From contig MKST01000002.1 of NCBI GenBank assembly GCA_001897355.1, positions 463,654-498,124 on the forward strand: DNA of 34,471 nt. Direction: 5' to 3'. The notes under the pieces were generated by a model, which was not told where the DNA came from, ran no database searches, and worked only from the letters and a program-made list of their open reading frames with translations. This document shows, piece after piece, positions 14,992-23,303 of the stretch (the first letter of the stretch is position 1; each line of letters begins with the position of its first letter). The translations under genes were made by a program, and so were the position numbers. The stretch is from Solirubrobacterales bacterium 67-14 (GTDB lineage Bacteria > Actinomycetota > Thermoleophilia > Solirubrobacterales > 70-9).

Positions 14992-16760
14992 CGGCTCAAC
15001 TTGCCCAGTTGGTTGATTCCGGAGCGGCCCAGCACCTTGCCGTCAGCGTCGAGCCCGACCAGCTTGAACGCAGCCGGCTGGCCCGATACCGGGATCGAGG
15101 TCTCGAACCCGGTGCGCGGTGCCTCGGTCGCCAAGGCCAGCTTGCCCGGAGTGCCGGCCAGTACCCGCCACGTCTTCACCTGGGTGTCGCCGTTCCAGCT
15201 GACCCAGACGTGGCTGTCTGCGCCTTCGGCCTCGGACTTGACATGGATCGCGCTGGCCGGCGGGGTGCCGGTCCACGGATCGCGGTAGCAGCGGTAGGTC
15301 ACCGCGGCGGCGCTGTACTCCATGTCCCAGAGAACCTCGCCGTTCGGGGCGAATTCGGTGCAGTAACGCAGCGATCCCCAGCCGGTGAAGACGTTGCCGT
15401 TCGAAAGCAGCTGGGTGTTGCCCTGGCTGGGGGAAAGCAGGTTGCCCGGATGGATGAAGGTCTTGACCAGGGAAGTGGTCTTCTTCTTCTCGTTGATCCG
15501 GAAGATGTAGGCCTTCGATGCCTTGGCGGTGGGCTTCAGTTCACCGTCGCCGGCCCCGTTCTCGAAGATCGAGTAGGTCCCGTTCGCGTGGCGACGGAAA
15601 TCGTGCTGGTAACAGAAGCGGAAGCCCTTGGCCAGCTTGAAGTCGGAGTCCTTGCCGCCGAGACGCCACATGACCTTGCCGGTATCGCGGTTGATCTTGT
15701 ACAGCGCACAGGTGTGGCGGGCGGAGATCAGCATGTTGCCGTCGGAGTCCCGGGAGATCGAGTTCATGTGGAAGAAATCGAAGGCGCGGGTGATCTTGTT
15801 CGGGATGTTCTTGTAGGTCTCGGGCACCCTGATGTTGCCGAGCGAATGCCACTCCCAGAGCACCTGGCCGGTCCGGAGGTCGATCTCCTGGGCGACGTCG
15901 TCCATGACCGGGGTCCGCTTGAGGCCACCGTACTTGCTCAGGTCCATGACCACGTTGCGAAAGCCCTTCACGTAGGCGGTGCTGTCGCTGGCCATGGTGA
16001 ACTCATGCGGATCGCTGGTGTACGCGTTGCCCGCCTCGAAGCGTTTGATCACCTTGTAGTCGGTGCCGGCGATCGCGTAGTTGCTTTCGACGTGCTTGCC
16101 GACCTGGGCCCGCCGCCACCAGGTGAGGACCGGCTTGCCCAGATAGGTCTGGGCCCGGAAGTCGGTGATCCGCTGGCCCGGCCGGTAGTAGACCAGACCG
16201 CCATCGTTGTCGATGATCATCGGCCCGTTGGTCCGGGGTGCCAGGAAGACGTCACCGTCGGCCACGCCCGGCTTGCTGGTGTTGATCGTGATCTTGGGTA
16301 CCTTGAGCGGAAAGGACTTATAGGTGGTCCATTCCGGCGGCGTGGCACCTTGCGGCGGAACCGGCTTCTCGTGCCGCCAGCCCTTCGGCTGCAGCAGCCC
16401 GGTGGCGAATGAGTAGCTGCGTTTGCCGCGCTTGCCGGTGCCGAAGAAGGTGTTGCGCTTCGAGGTGACGGTCACCCGCTCCTTGAAGAGGAAGGCGTTG
16501 TTGGGGATGAAGCTGACCCCGTTGCCGTCGGAGTGGGCAACCAGGCGACCACGATGAAGACCGCTGCGGGAGCCACGCACGGTGATCTTGCCGAGAGAGC
16601 TCGGCTTGATGCCCCGGAAGGAAATCGTCGTCTCGTTCGAGGCGACCCGGACTCCGGGGCTGGGGTATGCGGCAATCTGTTTGGCCTGGGCAGCGGATGC
16701 AACTGCTGCTCCCAGGATGAAGACGAACAGGACGGCTCCGGTCGTGGCTAGGCGCGACAC
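14988..16760 (-). CDS. Secreted arylsulfate sulfotransferase (ASST), copy 1
   Basis: A 590-aa paralogue of the overlapping downstream gene. Signal peptide ATTGAVLFVFILGAAVASAA with cleavage near AQA/KQI; N-terminal beta domain about 30-120; propeller with catalytic candidates H252 (DPHEF), H331 and N333 (FHMNSIS), R348 (ISARHT) and H386 (YQHDFR). GTG start at 16760 is preceded by AAAGGGGAGCAG, a strong ribosome site. A TAAGAT box (16798-16803) about 38 bp upstream is a promoter candidate. The protein has several Cys in the propeller (e.g. RHTCALYK, RFCYQHD, YCTEF, YRCYRD), some of which may pair. It belongs to the Arylsulfotran_2-like branch common in Actinomycetota, by my reading. Substrates unknown. 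Confidence 0.86.
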   Translation of the reverse strand: MSRLATTGAVLFVFILGAAVASAAQAKQIAAYPSPGVRVASNETTISFRGIKPSSLGKITVRGSRSGLHRGRLVAHSDGNGVSFIPNNAFLFKERVTVTSKRNTFFGTGKRGKRSYSFATGLLQPKGWRHEKPVPPQGATPPEWTTYKSFPLKVPKITINTSKPGVADGDVFLAPRTNGPMIIDNDGGLVYYRPGQRITDFRAQTYLGKPVLTWWRRAQVGKHVESNYAIAGTDYKVIKRFEAGNAYTSDPHEFTMASDSTAYVKGFRNVVMDLSKYGGLKRTPVMDDVAQEIDLRTGQVLWEWHSLGNIRVPETYKNIPNKITRAFDFFHMNSISRDSDGNMLISARHTCALYKINRDTGKVMWRLGGKDSDFKLAKGFRFCYQHDFRRHANGTYSIFENGAGDGELKPTAKASKAYIFRINEKKKTTSLVKTFIHPGNLLSPSQGNTQLLSNGNVFTGWGSLRYCTEFAPNGEVLWDMEYSAAAVTYRCYRDPWTGTPPASAIHVKSEAEGADSHVWVSWNGDTQVKTWRVLAGTPGKLALATEAPRTGFETSIPVSGQPAAFKLVGLDADGKVLGRSGINQLGKLSR

Positions 16761-16797
16761 CTGCTCCCCTTTCTCATCGTGATTAACGGGATCCGAG

Positions 16798-16803
16798 ATC
16801 TTA
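16798..16803 (-). promoter_or_regulatory. Candidate -10 box for the ASST operon
   Basis: TAAGAT on the minus strand, about 38 bp upstream of the GTG start with a good Shine-Dalgarno in the leader. No matching -35 TTGACA at 16-18 bp was found. The intergenic region (16761-16870) is divergent with the DNA methyltransferase gene. Confidence 0.35.
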
Positions 16804-16870
16804 GACCACTCAAAGTGTTCGAAGTTGCGGCCTCGGGGGCTTCTGCAAGGGAGGGTACGATTGCTGCTCC

Positions 16871-18220
16871 GTGAGCCAGCCGTCCACAGCCGATCAGGCC
16901 GGCCTTCGGGCGGGTCTCTCTGGGATCACCTCGGACTGGCTCGATCGCACCGACCCGGCCGAGCGCAAGGCCCGCGGCCAGTACATGACCCCACGGTCCG
17001 TGGCCGAAGCCCTGGCCGAGCGGGTCGAGCTGCGGCCGGGCATGAGGGTGCTCGACCCGGGCGTCGGTACCGGGGAGCTCCTGCGGGTCGTCCTTGACCG
17101 GCAACCTGGGCTTGAAGCCTCGGGATGGGACATCGAGGAGACCGCGATCGAGGCGGCCCGTCGCCTGATCCCGGAAGCGGAACTGGAAGTTCGCTCGGCC
17201 CTCGACCAGGATCGAGACGTGGACCAGTTCGATCTCGTGATCGGCAACCCGCCCTACTTCCAGTTGCGCCTTCCCCCGGCCGATCGGCGCCGCTTCGAGG
17301 GGGTGGTCTCCGGCCGGGCCAACATCTTCGCCCTCTTCTTCCAGGTCGGTTTCGAGCGCCTTCGTCCGGGCGGAACCCTCGCTTACATCGTGCCTCCGTC
17401 GATGAACAGCGGCGCTTATTTCGAAGGCCTGCGTGAATACGTCACCGAGCGGGCGACGATCGAGGACCTGACCATCCTCGACGGGACGGACATCTTCGAG
17501 GGAGCCAACACGGCCATCCAACTCCTCGTGCTGAAGAAGCGGGAACCCGCTCCCGATGCCTCGAGCCCGGTGGGTCGGATTTCCGGTGTCGACACCGGAA
17601 ATCCGACCCACCAGCGGTTCACCTTCCGGTGGGAGGTTCCTGAGGCCGGCTTCCGGCGGGTGCTGTTCAGTCCCGATCCGGCCCGGCTGGCGGCCGAGTT
17701 CGCGGGGCGAAAGACCCTCTGGGAGCTCGGGCTCGAAGCGGTGACCGGTCAGGTGATCTGGAACGAGAACCGGGACCGGCTGGTCCGGGAACCCGGCCCT
17801 GAGCGGGTTCCGCTGATCTGGTCCCACAGCATCGGCGAAGGAGAACTAAGGGCCCGCAGCCCGGGCGGCCGGCCGGGCAAGCCGGGCTTTTACGACGCCC
17901 GCGATGGCGGTCGCCCACCGCTCAGGGGGCCGGCGATCGTGGCCAACCGTGTGGTCGGCGCAGTCGGCCGGGGCGAGCTGAGGGCCGCCCTGGTCCCGGA
18001 GGGCGAGGAGTTCCTGGCCGAAAACCACGTCAACGTGATCCGCCGCCGCATCGACGAGAAGGCGGACGAGGTGGATTGGGAGGCGGTCCTGGCCGCGTTG
18101 CGGCGGCCCGGGATCGTCGACCGGGTCCGGCTACTCACCGGCAACACCCAAGTCTCGGCCCGGGAGCTCACCCACCTGCTGCCGCTCGACGCGGGTCAGC
18201 GTTCGATTTCTCGGGTGTAG
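16871..18220 (+). CDS. N6-adenine DNA methyltransferase (TaqI-like, class gamma), orphan
   Basis: A 449-aa SAM-dependent DNA methyltransferase. Motif X is ARGQYMTPRSVAEAL (34-48), motif I VLDPGVGTGELL (60-71) and catalytic motif IV NPPY at 126-129, followed by a target-recognition region from about 260 to the C-terminus (KTLWELGLEAVTGQVIW, then IVANRVVG). NPPY and the motif order fit gamma-class adenine methyltransferases such as M.TaqI and the Eco57I group. No endonuclease gene is adjacent, so it looks solitary. Between the catalytic and recognition parts the gene holds a 44-bp perfect palindrome encoding about residues 233-248 without breaking the frame. It starts at GTG 16871 and its last 25 bp overlap the convergent GNAT gene. 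Recognition sequence unknown. Confidence 0.85.
   Translation: MSQPSTADQAGLRAGLSGITSDWLDRTDPAERKARGQYMTPRSVAEALAERVELRPGMRVLDPGVGTGELLRVVLDRQPGLEASGWDIEETAIEAARRLIPEAELEVRSALDQDRDVDQFDLVIGNPPYFQLRLPPADRRRFEGVVSGRANIFALFFQVGFERLRPGGTLAYIVPPSMNSGAYFEGLREYVTERATIEDLTILDGTDIFEGANTAIQLLVLKKREPAPDASSPVGRISGVDTGNPTHQRFTFRWEVPEAGFRRVLFSPDPARLAAEFAGRKTLWELGLEAVTGQVIWNENRDRLVREPGPERVPLIWSHSIGEGELRARSPGGRPGKPGFYDARDGGRPPLRGPAIVANRVVGAVGRGELRAALVPEGEEFLAENHVNVIRRRIDEKADEVDWEAVLAALRRPGIVDRVRLLTGNTQVSARELTHLLPLDAGQRSISRV
17569..17612. repeat. 44-bp perfect palindrome inside the methyltransferase gene
   Basis: The two 22-bp arms are exact reverse complements with no spacer; the centre reads GGTGTCGACACC. 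The pairing stops at 17568 (C) and 17613 (A). It lies in frame and encodes GRISGVDTGNPTH plus flanking residues, at the likely linker between the catalytic and recognition domains. I saw no second copy in this window. Confidence 0.95.
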
Positions 18221-18675
18221 AAGAAGTCCGGGGTGCCGCCCCACTTGCCCGGGTTGTGGTTGGCCTTGAAGCCGCAGGATTCGTAGAGCTTGAGGGCCGC
18301 CTGGTTAGCCTCGTTGACGTCGAGCTGGATCCGGCCGCAGCCGCGGGCCCGGGCCCGCTCGATCGCCGCTTCGACCAGCTTGCGGCCGTAACCCTCCCCG
18401 CGGGCGGATTCCTCGACGAAGAGATCCTCCAGCCAGGCATCCTCGGAACCGGTCCAGACCGAGAGGCGGAACCGGGTTTGGACGAAACCCGTTTCCGGAT
18501 CGCCGATCAGCAGGAACTCGGTCGACCGGTCGCGCAGCAGGATCGTGGTCCTGGCCTCGATCTCGGCATTGGTCGGGGAGGCGCCGCCGAGGAAGTCACG
18601 GAAGCCGGCGATCAGCCGGGTGACCGGGGCGACATCGGCCGGGCTGGCGACCCGCAAGGGGGTTTCGGGACCCAT
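18196..18675 (-). CDS. GNAT-family N-acetyltransferase
   Basis: A 159-aa protein with the GNAT fold. Motif A for the acetyl-CoA pyrophosphate is ARGEGYGRKLVEAAIERAR (about 91-110), preceded by the beta-4 strand AWLEDLFVEE; LDVNEANQAALKLYESCGF is the typical motif B end. Such enzymes acetylate amines on small molecules, peptides or proteins; the acceptor cannot be predicted. It overlaps the convergent methyltransferase gene tail to tail by 25 bp and lies 27 bp downstream of a membrane AlkP gene on the same strand, so it may be the last gene of that unit. Confidence 0.88.
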   Translation of the reverse strand: MGPETPLRVASPADVAPVTRLIAGFRDFLGGASPTNAEIEARTTILLRDRSTEFLLIGDPETGFVQTRFRLSVWTGSEDAWLEDLFVEESARGEGYGRKLVEAAIERARARGCGRIQLDVNEANQAALKLYESCGFKANHNPGKWGGTPDFFYTREIER

Positions 18676-18702
18676 GCTCAGTTCACGCTCCGCCGCGGCA
18701 AC

Positions 18703-21057
18703 TCACGACCCACCGGTCAGGCCCATCTCTTTGCGGAATTCGACCCGGGCCTTGTTCTGCTTGGCGACCACCTCCGGCGGCAGTCGCTTGGAGCCGTCGT
18801 AGATCAGCCGCAGCTTCTTGGCGTCGTCCTTCAGCTGGTAGATGTCGACCCGGTTGAAGCCGGCCCGGAGCGATTCGGGCGGCAGCAGGATCGAGTAGCC
18901 CGGGCCGCGGCCGGTGCCGTCCTTGAAGGTCCAGCCGACCGCCCGGATCCTGCCGTCCACGGCGACGGCCAGCACGCTCTTCTCGGGGATGCGGTCGGTC
19001 ACGCCCCGCTGCAGAAGCCCACGCAGGGTGGGTGCGGTCGGGTCGTAGTTCTTGACCGCGTTGCGTTCGTCCGGCAACGCCCGCCAACGCTTCAGCGGCA
19101 ACACGTCGAGGCTCTTCACCCGCTTGCCGATCAGTTCCTTGTGCGGGCCGAAGCGGTAAAACGGCCCCCAGCCATGGCCGGTCCCGAACACCTTCTGGAT
19201 CCGGTTGATCAGCAGCTTCTGCCGTTGCTTCAGCATCTTCGCCGGGGCGATCGAGCTCTCGCCGTTGGGCGAATTGACCACGGTCACCTTGTCCGGGTCG
19301 CACTTGGTCTTCTTCCAGGGGTAGTCGATGCCCAGCTCGTCGCTGATCATCGGCAGGATGTCGGTCGTGCAGGTGCGCTGGTCCGTCGCCTCGGGCTTGG
19401 TCTGCCCCGGGTACTTGACGAAGAGGGGCACGGAAGCGATCTCGCCCATGTTCTCGGGCACCGCGGTGCGCCGCGGCACCTTCGACTGGAAGGCGGCGCC
19501 ATGGTCGGCGGTGACCACGAACAGGGCCTTGTTCCAGAGGCCGGTCTCCTTCAGGCGGGCGATGATCCGGGCCAGCAGCGTGTCGGTGTAGCCGACCTCG
19601 AGCAGGTGTCGCTGCAGCGCGATGTTGACGATCTTCGGGGGCGCCATCCAAGGCCCGTCGTTGGGCAGGAGGCCCGACCATTCGGCGGTCAGGTTCGAGT
19701 AACGCTGGCCGTTTGGGATGTGTCGCCACGGGTAATGCGGCTTCTCGATGTGGATCAGATCGAGGGTCTTCGTCTGGCCGGGGGTCAGCTTCTCGTCGAA
19801 CTCGCCGACCCGTTCGAACTCGTCGGCCGACGACTCGAGCGCGAAGAGCCGGCCGAGCTTGCGGGCGGCGCCCTGGCCGGATCTCTCCGGCTGTGTGTCC
19901 CCGGTGGTGCCGGTCAGGCCGGTCGGCCCGGTCAGTCCCGTCTGGCCGGTGGTTCCCGTGGCCCCGGTCGGCCCGCCTTCATCGGTCAGGCCGGTCACCT
20001 CGGACTCGGCGTTGGTGTCAACCTCGTCCGATTCGGTGAAGCCGGAGAACGAGTTGGACACATCCGGCAGGTTCCGGGTCATCGAGTCAGGCAGCAGCAG
20101 GTAGCGAGAGACGACCCAGAGGTCGGAGAAGAGGTCCGAGGTCGAGTCGTCCTGGGCCGAGTTGTCCTCCTCGGGACAGAGTTCGTCCGGACAGATCCGG
20201 GTCGCAGCTTCCATCACCCGCAACTCGTAGGTCTTCCCGAGCAGGGTGAAGATGCTGTGTGGGTAGTCGGAGGCGATCGGCAGGTCGTCGTGGTTCGGCT
20301 GCTGTCCGGAGAGGATCGCCGGTACCGCCAGCGGGGTGTACGCCCCGGCGGCGCTGGTGTTCCGGTACCAGGTCGAGTGGTCGGCGAGGTCGGCGAAGGC
20401 CGGGTAGCGGGTGCCGTCGATCTCCCCATCGGGTTTCATCAGGGAACCGACCGGGAACTCGTCGAAGACGACCATCACGACCGGCGCCGGGTTGGTGATG
20501 GCGACGTCGACCGGGTCGGGCTGCTCGCGCGGCAGCACCAGCCGCGAGGTTGAACTGAAGCCGAAGAAGAGGATCAGGATCACGACCGGGGCGATACTGA
20601 GCACGTCCATGAAAGCCTGCGGGAAGCGCCAGCGGGCGTAGAAGCAGACCCCGACTGCGGAGAGGGCGATCGAAATCGCGATCAGCAGGCCGGCCGGCCA
20701 GTCGAGATGGTCCTTGATCAGCTGCAGGGCGAAGCAGGCGCCGAAGAGGCCGAGGAAGAAGAGGTGGAGATACCACTGAGCGTCCCGGCTGGCCAACCGG
20801 ACCAGCGCCTCGAGCGCGAGACAGGCCAGAGGTACGGCGAAGGTCAGGACCAGGGCGTAGAGGATGATCTGCCCGGAGCTGTTGCCGCGGGCGACGAAGA
20901 AGTCCGGGTTCTGGCCCAGCAGGTCGAGCATCGGCTGGGCGAAGGCGAGCGCCCAGAGCGCGGCGACATGGGCCGCCCCCAGCAGGAGGGAGGGCCGCTT
21001 GAAGCGGGCTTCTGGCCCCGGTTCGGGGTCCGCCCCGGACTTGGCGGCGTCAGTCAC
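18703..21057 (-). CDS. Polytopic membrane AlkP-superfamily enzyme, Thr nucleophile, with collagen-like insert (copy 3)
   Basis: At 784 aa the longest of the five paralogues. Membrane helices at about 26-45, 63-83, 95-112, 120-140 and 152-170 are followed by the catalytic domain: D199 (VVMVVFDEFPV), Thr241 as predicted nucleophile (TPLAVPAILSG), H441 in EKPHYPW and D518-H519 (VVTADHGAAF). It has the LLGQNPDFFVARGN loop also found in copies 4 and 5 and a CPDELC pair (289-294). Residues 362-388 are nine uninterrupted Gly-X-Thr triplets, inserted in a variable region of the catalytic domain. The C-terminal small domain contains AVAVDGRIRAVGWTFKD. GTG start at 21057 has AGGA 10 nt upstream, within the end of the preceding gene's last codons; the gap to that gene is 12 bp. 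Substrate unknown. Confidence 0.82.
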   Translation of the reverse strand: MTDAAKSGADPEPGPEARFKRPSLLLGAAHVAALWALAFAQPMLDLLGQNPDFFVARGNSSGQIILYALVLTFAVPLACLALEALVRLASRDAQWYLHLFFLGLFGACFALQLIKDHLDWPAGLLIAISIALSAVGVCFYARWRFPQAFMDVLSIAPVVILILFFGFSSTSRLVLPREQPDPVDVAITNPAPVVMVVFDEFPVGSLMKPDGEIDGTRYPAFADLADHSTWYRNTSAAGAYTPLAVPAILSGQQPNHDDLPIASDYPHSIFTLLGKTYELRVMEAATRICPDELCPEEDNSAQDDSTSDLFSDLWVVSRYLLLPDSMTRNLPDVSNSFSGFTESDEVDTNAESEVTGLTDEGGPTGATGTTGQTGLTGPTGLTGTTGDTQPERSGQGAARKLGRLFALESSADEFERVGEFDEKLTPGQTKTLDLIHIEKPHYPWRHIPNGQRYSNLTAEWSGLLPNDGPWMAPPKIVNIALQRHLLEVGYTDTLLARIIARLKETGLWNKALFVVTADHGAAFQSKVPRRTAVPENMGEIASVPLFVKYPGQTKPEATDQRTCTTDILPMISDELGIDYPWKKTKCDPDKVTVVNSPNGESSIAPAKMLKQRQKLLINRIQKVFGTGHGWGPFYRFGPHKELIGKRVKSLDVLPLKRWRALPDERNAVKNYDPTAPTLRGLLQRGVTDRIPEKSVLAVAVDGRIRAVGWTFKDGTGRGPGYSILLPPESLRAGFNRVDIYQLKDDAKKLRLIYDGSKRLPPEVVAKQNKARVEFRKEMGLTGGS
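19894..19974 (-). repeat. Collagen-like (Gly-X-Thr)9 repeat within the AlkP gene
   Basis: Nine consecutive triplets, GPT GAT GTT GQT GLT and GPT GLT GTT GDT, form an imperfect 9-bp tandem repeat at the DNA level. Gly-X-Thr is the usual form of bacterial collagen-like regions, where the Thr may be glycosylated. None of the other four paralogues has it. Confidence 0.92.
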
Positions 21058-21069
21058 GGAAAGACCATC

Positions 21070-23229
21070 CTATTGGTCGGCTGAGGACCAAAGCAGGGTC
21101 AAAGCCGGCTTTTGGCCTCCGCCACCAGGGGCCGTTGCGGCCGGGCCTGAGAGCTCGTAGAGAGCGATCGAGTTGCCGCCACGGCCCAGCGACGACTGCG
21201 GCAGCAGGATCGAGTAGAGCGTCTTGCCCTTGTCTTCATAGGTTTGGCCCACGGCGGCGATCCGGCCGTTCACCGCGACCGCCAGCGGTACGCCCGCGTC
21301 CAGGCCACTGACCCTGCCCCGCTGCCTGAGGACCGGGTTGAGTTCGACCTTGGGGTCGAAGGTGCTGTTTCGCGGCGAGCCGGTGTCGGGGTTCGCCCTG
21401 GGGGCATCGGCGCTCGCGCCGGTGGCGGTGGGAAGGGATCCGACCTGGGTTCCGATCAGGTCGCCGCCGCGGCCCCACTCGAAGGCCCGGTCCCAACCGG
21501 CCCCGTCGCCGCCGAGCAGCTTGGCCATCTGGTCGATGTAGACCTGGCGCTGGGCGATCGTCTTGGCGAAGGAGAGGGTGGTCAGCGGCCCGGTCCCGTT
21601 GTCGATGCGGATCGTCTCCCGGTCACACGCTGCCGGCTTCCAGGGCAGATCTATGCCGAGGATCTCCGCCATCTCCGGGACGATCTCGGTGGTGCACGAA
21701 GGACGGTCCACCACCGTGCCCTTTTCCTGGTGGGGCGCCTTGATGAAGAGCGGGACCATCCCGATCTGGCCCATCGTCTTGGTCTCCGCCTCGCGCCGGT
21801 TGGAGTCCTTGGTCCAGGCGGCGCCGTGGTCGGCGGTCACGACGAAGAGGGTGTCGTCCCAGCGGCCGTCCTTCTTCAGGGCGCCGATGATCCGGCCGAG
21901 CAGGTTGTCGGTGAAGCCGACCTCGAGCAGATGGGCCTGATGGGCCCGATCGGTCACGTACTCGTCGCCGAGCCAGTCGGTGTCGGTGATGAAGTTGCGG
22001 AAATCCTCGGTCCCGTCCGAGTACTTCAGGCCCGAGGGGTAATGCGTCCACGGGTAGTGCGGCTTCTCGACGTGGACGAAGTCGAAGGTCTTGCCTTCCT
22101 TGCCGAGCGTGCTGATGAACCTGGCGACGTCGCCCTCGCCGTCGAGCGAGTCCTCCCCGGCGACCAGCCGGTCATGGACCCACTGGCGGGCCCGGCCGCG
22201 CTCGACCGAGTCCTCCTCGGTGCCGCCGAAGCCCTGGAAGCTCTGGGAGATGTCGGGCAGCGAGGAGCCCATGTCGGCGGGCAGGAGCAGATGAGCCGAG
22301 ACCGCCTTCAGGTCTGTGTAGAACGAGTGGAGCGCGTCCCCCATGTCGGTGTTCACGCCTTCCCGCTTACCGCAGATATCTTCCGTGCAGAGCTGGGTGA
22401 TCGGTTCGATCGCCTTGGTCTTCCACTCCTTGCCGAGCAGAGTGAAGATCGAGTCGGGATGGTCGGCCGCGGTCGGCAGCAGGTCCCGGCTGGCCGCCTT
22501 GCCGGTCAGGATCGAAGGCACGGCGATCGCCGTGTAAGAGCCGCCGGTGGCCGTGTTGCGGTACCAGGTCGAGGTGTCCTTCAGCTCGGCGAAGTTGGGA
22601 AAGCGCTTCGGGTTGACGTTCCCCGAGGGGGTCATCAGCGAACCGGCCGGGAACTCGTCGAAGATCACCATGACCACCGGGGCCGGGTTCGAAGCGGTGA
22701 CCTGCTTGGCGTGGACCTCCTCGGGCGAGGTGGTCAGCTCCGAGGCGTCACTGAAAAAGAAGAAGGCGATCAGGATCACCGGTGGGGCGATGATCAGGAT
22801 GTCGGTCATCGACCGCATGAACCTGGCCTTCGCGTAGGCCCAGGTCAAGAGGCCACCGAACAGGATCGCCAGGAAGATCATCGGCCAGGCCGGCCCGTCT
22901 GCGAACTGTTTGAGGATCTGGAGGGCGATCGCCCAGAAGAGCACGCCGCAGAGTGCCAGGTGGAAGATCCAGCGGGCAAGGGGGCTGAGCAGGTTGAGCA
23001 ACAGCTCGGCCAGGGCAGCCAGCAGGGGTGGCAGGATCGCCAGCAGCAGGACGAAGACGACGATCTGCGAACTGGTGTTGTCGCGGGCGACGAAGAAGTC
23101 CGGGTTGTTGCCCAGCAGGTTGAGCAGGGGCTGCACGATCGCCAAGGCCCAAAGGGCAGCCAGGTGCAGGCCGCTCATCAGAATTGAAGGCGGCTCAAGC
23201 GGGGCTCCCTTTTCCGCCCGTTCTGACAT
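21070..23229 (-). CDS. Polytopic membrane AlkP-superfamily enzyme, Thr nucleophile (copy 4)
   Basis: A 719-aa protein closely related to the downstream copy 3. About five membrane helices lie in residues 17-160, with the LLGNNPDFFVARDN loop after the first. Catalytic positions: D191 (VVMVIFDEFPA), Thr233 (TAIAVPSILTG), H391 in EKPHYPW, D467-H468 (VVTADHGAAW). CTEDIC (281-286) is the conserved Cys pair. The C-terminal domain (AVAVNGRIAAVGQTYED, GNSIALYELSG) ends with a Gly/Ala/Pro-rich tail. ATG 23229 has AGGA 10 nt upstream, the same leader arrangement as copy 3. Divergent from the sulfatase cluster across 74 bp. As in the other copies, the Thr nucleophile argues for phospho- rather than sulfo-ester chemistry; the substrate is unknown. 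Confidence 0.82.
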   Translation of the reverse strand: MSERAEKGAPLEPPSILMSGLHLAALWALAIVQPLLNLLGNNPDFFVARDNTSSQIVVFVLLLAILPPLLAALAELLLNLLSPLARWIFHLALCGVLFWAIALQILKQFADGPAWPMIFLAILFGGLLTWAYAKARFMRSMTDILIIAPPVILIAFFFFSDASELTTSPEEVHAKQVTASNPAPVVMVIFDEFPAGSLMTPSGNVNPKRFPNFAELKDTSTWYRNTATGGSYTAIAVPSILTGKAASRDLLPTAADHPDSIFTLLGKEWKTKAIEPITQLCTEDICGKREGVNTDMGDALHSFYTDLKAVSAHLLLPADMGSSLPDISQSFQGFGGTEEDSVERGRARQWVHDRLVAGEDSLDGEGDVARFISTLGKEGKTFDFVHVEKPHYPWTHYPSGLKYSDGTEDFRNFITDTDWLGDEYVTDRAHQAHLLEVGFTDNLLGRIIGALKKDGRWDDTLFVVTADHGAAWTKDSNRREAETKTMGQIGMVPLFIKAPHQEKGTVVDRPSCTTEIVPEMAEILGIDLPWKPAACDRETIRIDNGTGPLTTLSFAKTIAQRQVYIDQMAKLLGGDGAGWDRAFEWGRGGDLIGTQVGSLPTATGASADAPRANPDTGSPRNSTFDPKVELNPVLRQRGRVSGLDAGVPLAVAVNGRIAAVGQTYEDKGKTLYSILLPQSSLGRGGNSIALYELSGPAATAPGGGGQKPALTLLWSSADQ

Positions 23230-23303
23230 CGGCCCGCGATCCTATTGTGTCTGAGGGCAACTCGCTGCCCTGAAGCGGGTTTCAACCAGTTGGTTCTAGC
23301 CTC
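23230..23303. promoter_or_regulatory. Divergent regulatory region with two dyads
   Basis: This 74-bp region separates the minus-strand membrane AlkP operon from the plus-strand sulfatase run. It contains AGGGCA-ACTCGC-TGCCCT (23254-23271) and AACCA-GT-TGGTT (23284-23295), the latter 8 bp before the TTG start. Either could bind a shared regulator; no -10/-35 pair stands out. Confidence 0.35.

Noticed and set aside
13375..15288. 637-aa open frame on the plus strand opposite the ASST genes
   Set aside because: Antisense shadow of two well-supported genes; composition is Val/Gly/Asp/Arg-rich without motifs, typical of reverse frames in high-GC DNA.
19894..19974. Short tandem 9-bp repeat as a CRISPR or VNTR array
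   Set aside because: It is in frame, imperfect and codes for Gly-X-Thr triplets; no spacers or flanking cas genes.
18076..20553. 825-aa open frame on the plus strand opposite the GNAT and AlkP genes
   Set aside because: Spans the ends of three genes on both strands and has no recognisable motif; shadow frame.
21058..21080. GACCA-N6-TGGTC hairpin around the copy 4 stop codon as a translational switch for copy 3
   Set aside because: Only a 5-bp stem in a 12-bp gap; AGGA in the loop is suggestive but too weak to claim.
21244..23187. 647-aa plus-strand frame opposite AlkP copy 4
   Set aside because: Antisense to a gene with membrane helices and full AlkP motifs; rich in Asp/Glu/Gln/Arg as expected from reverse frames.
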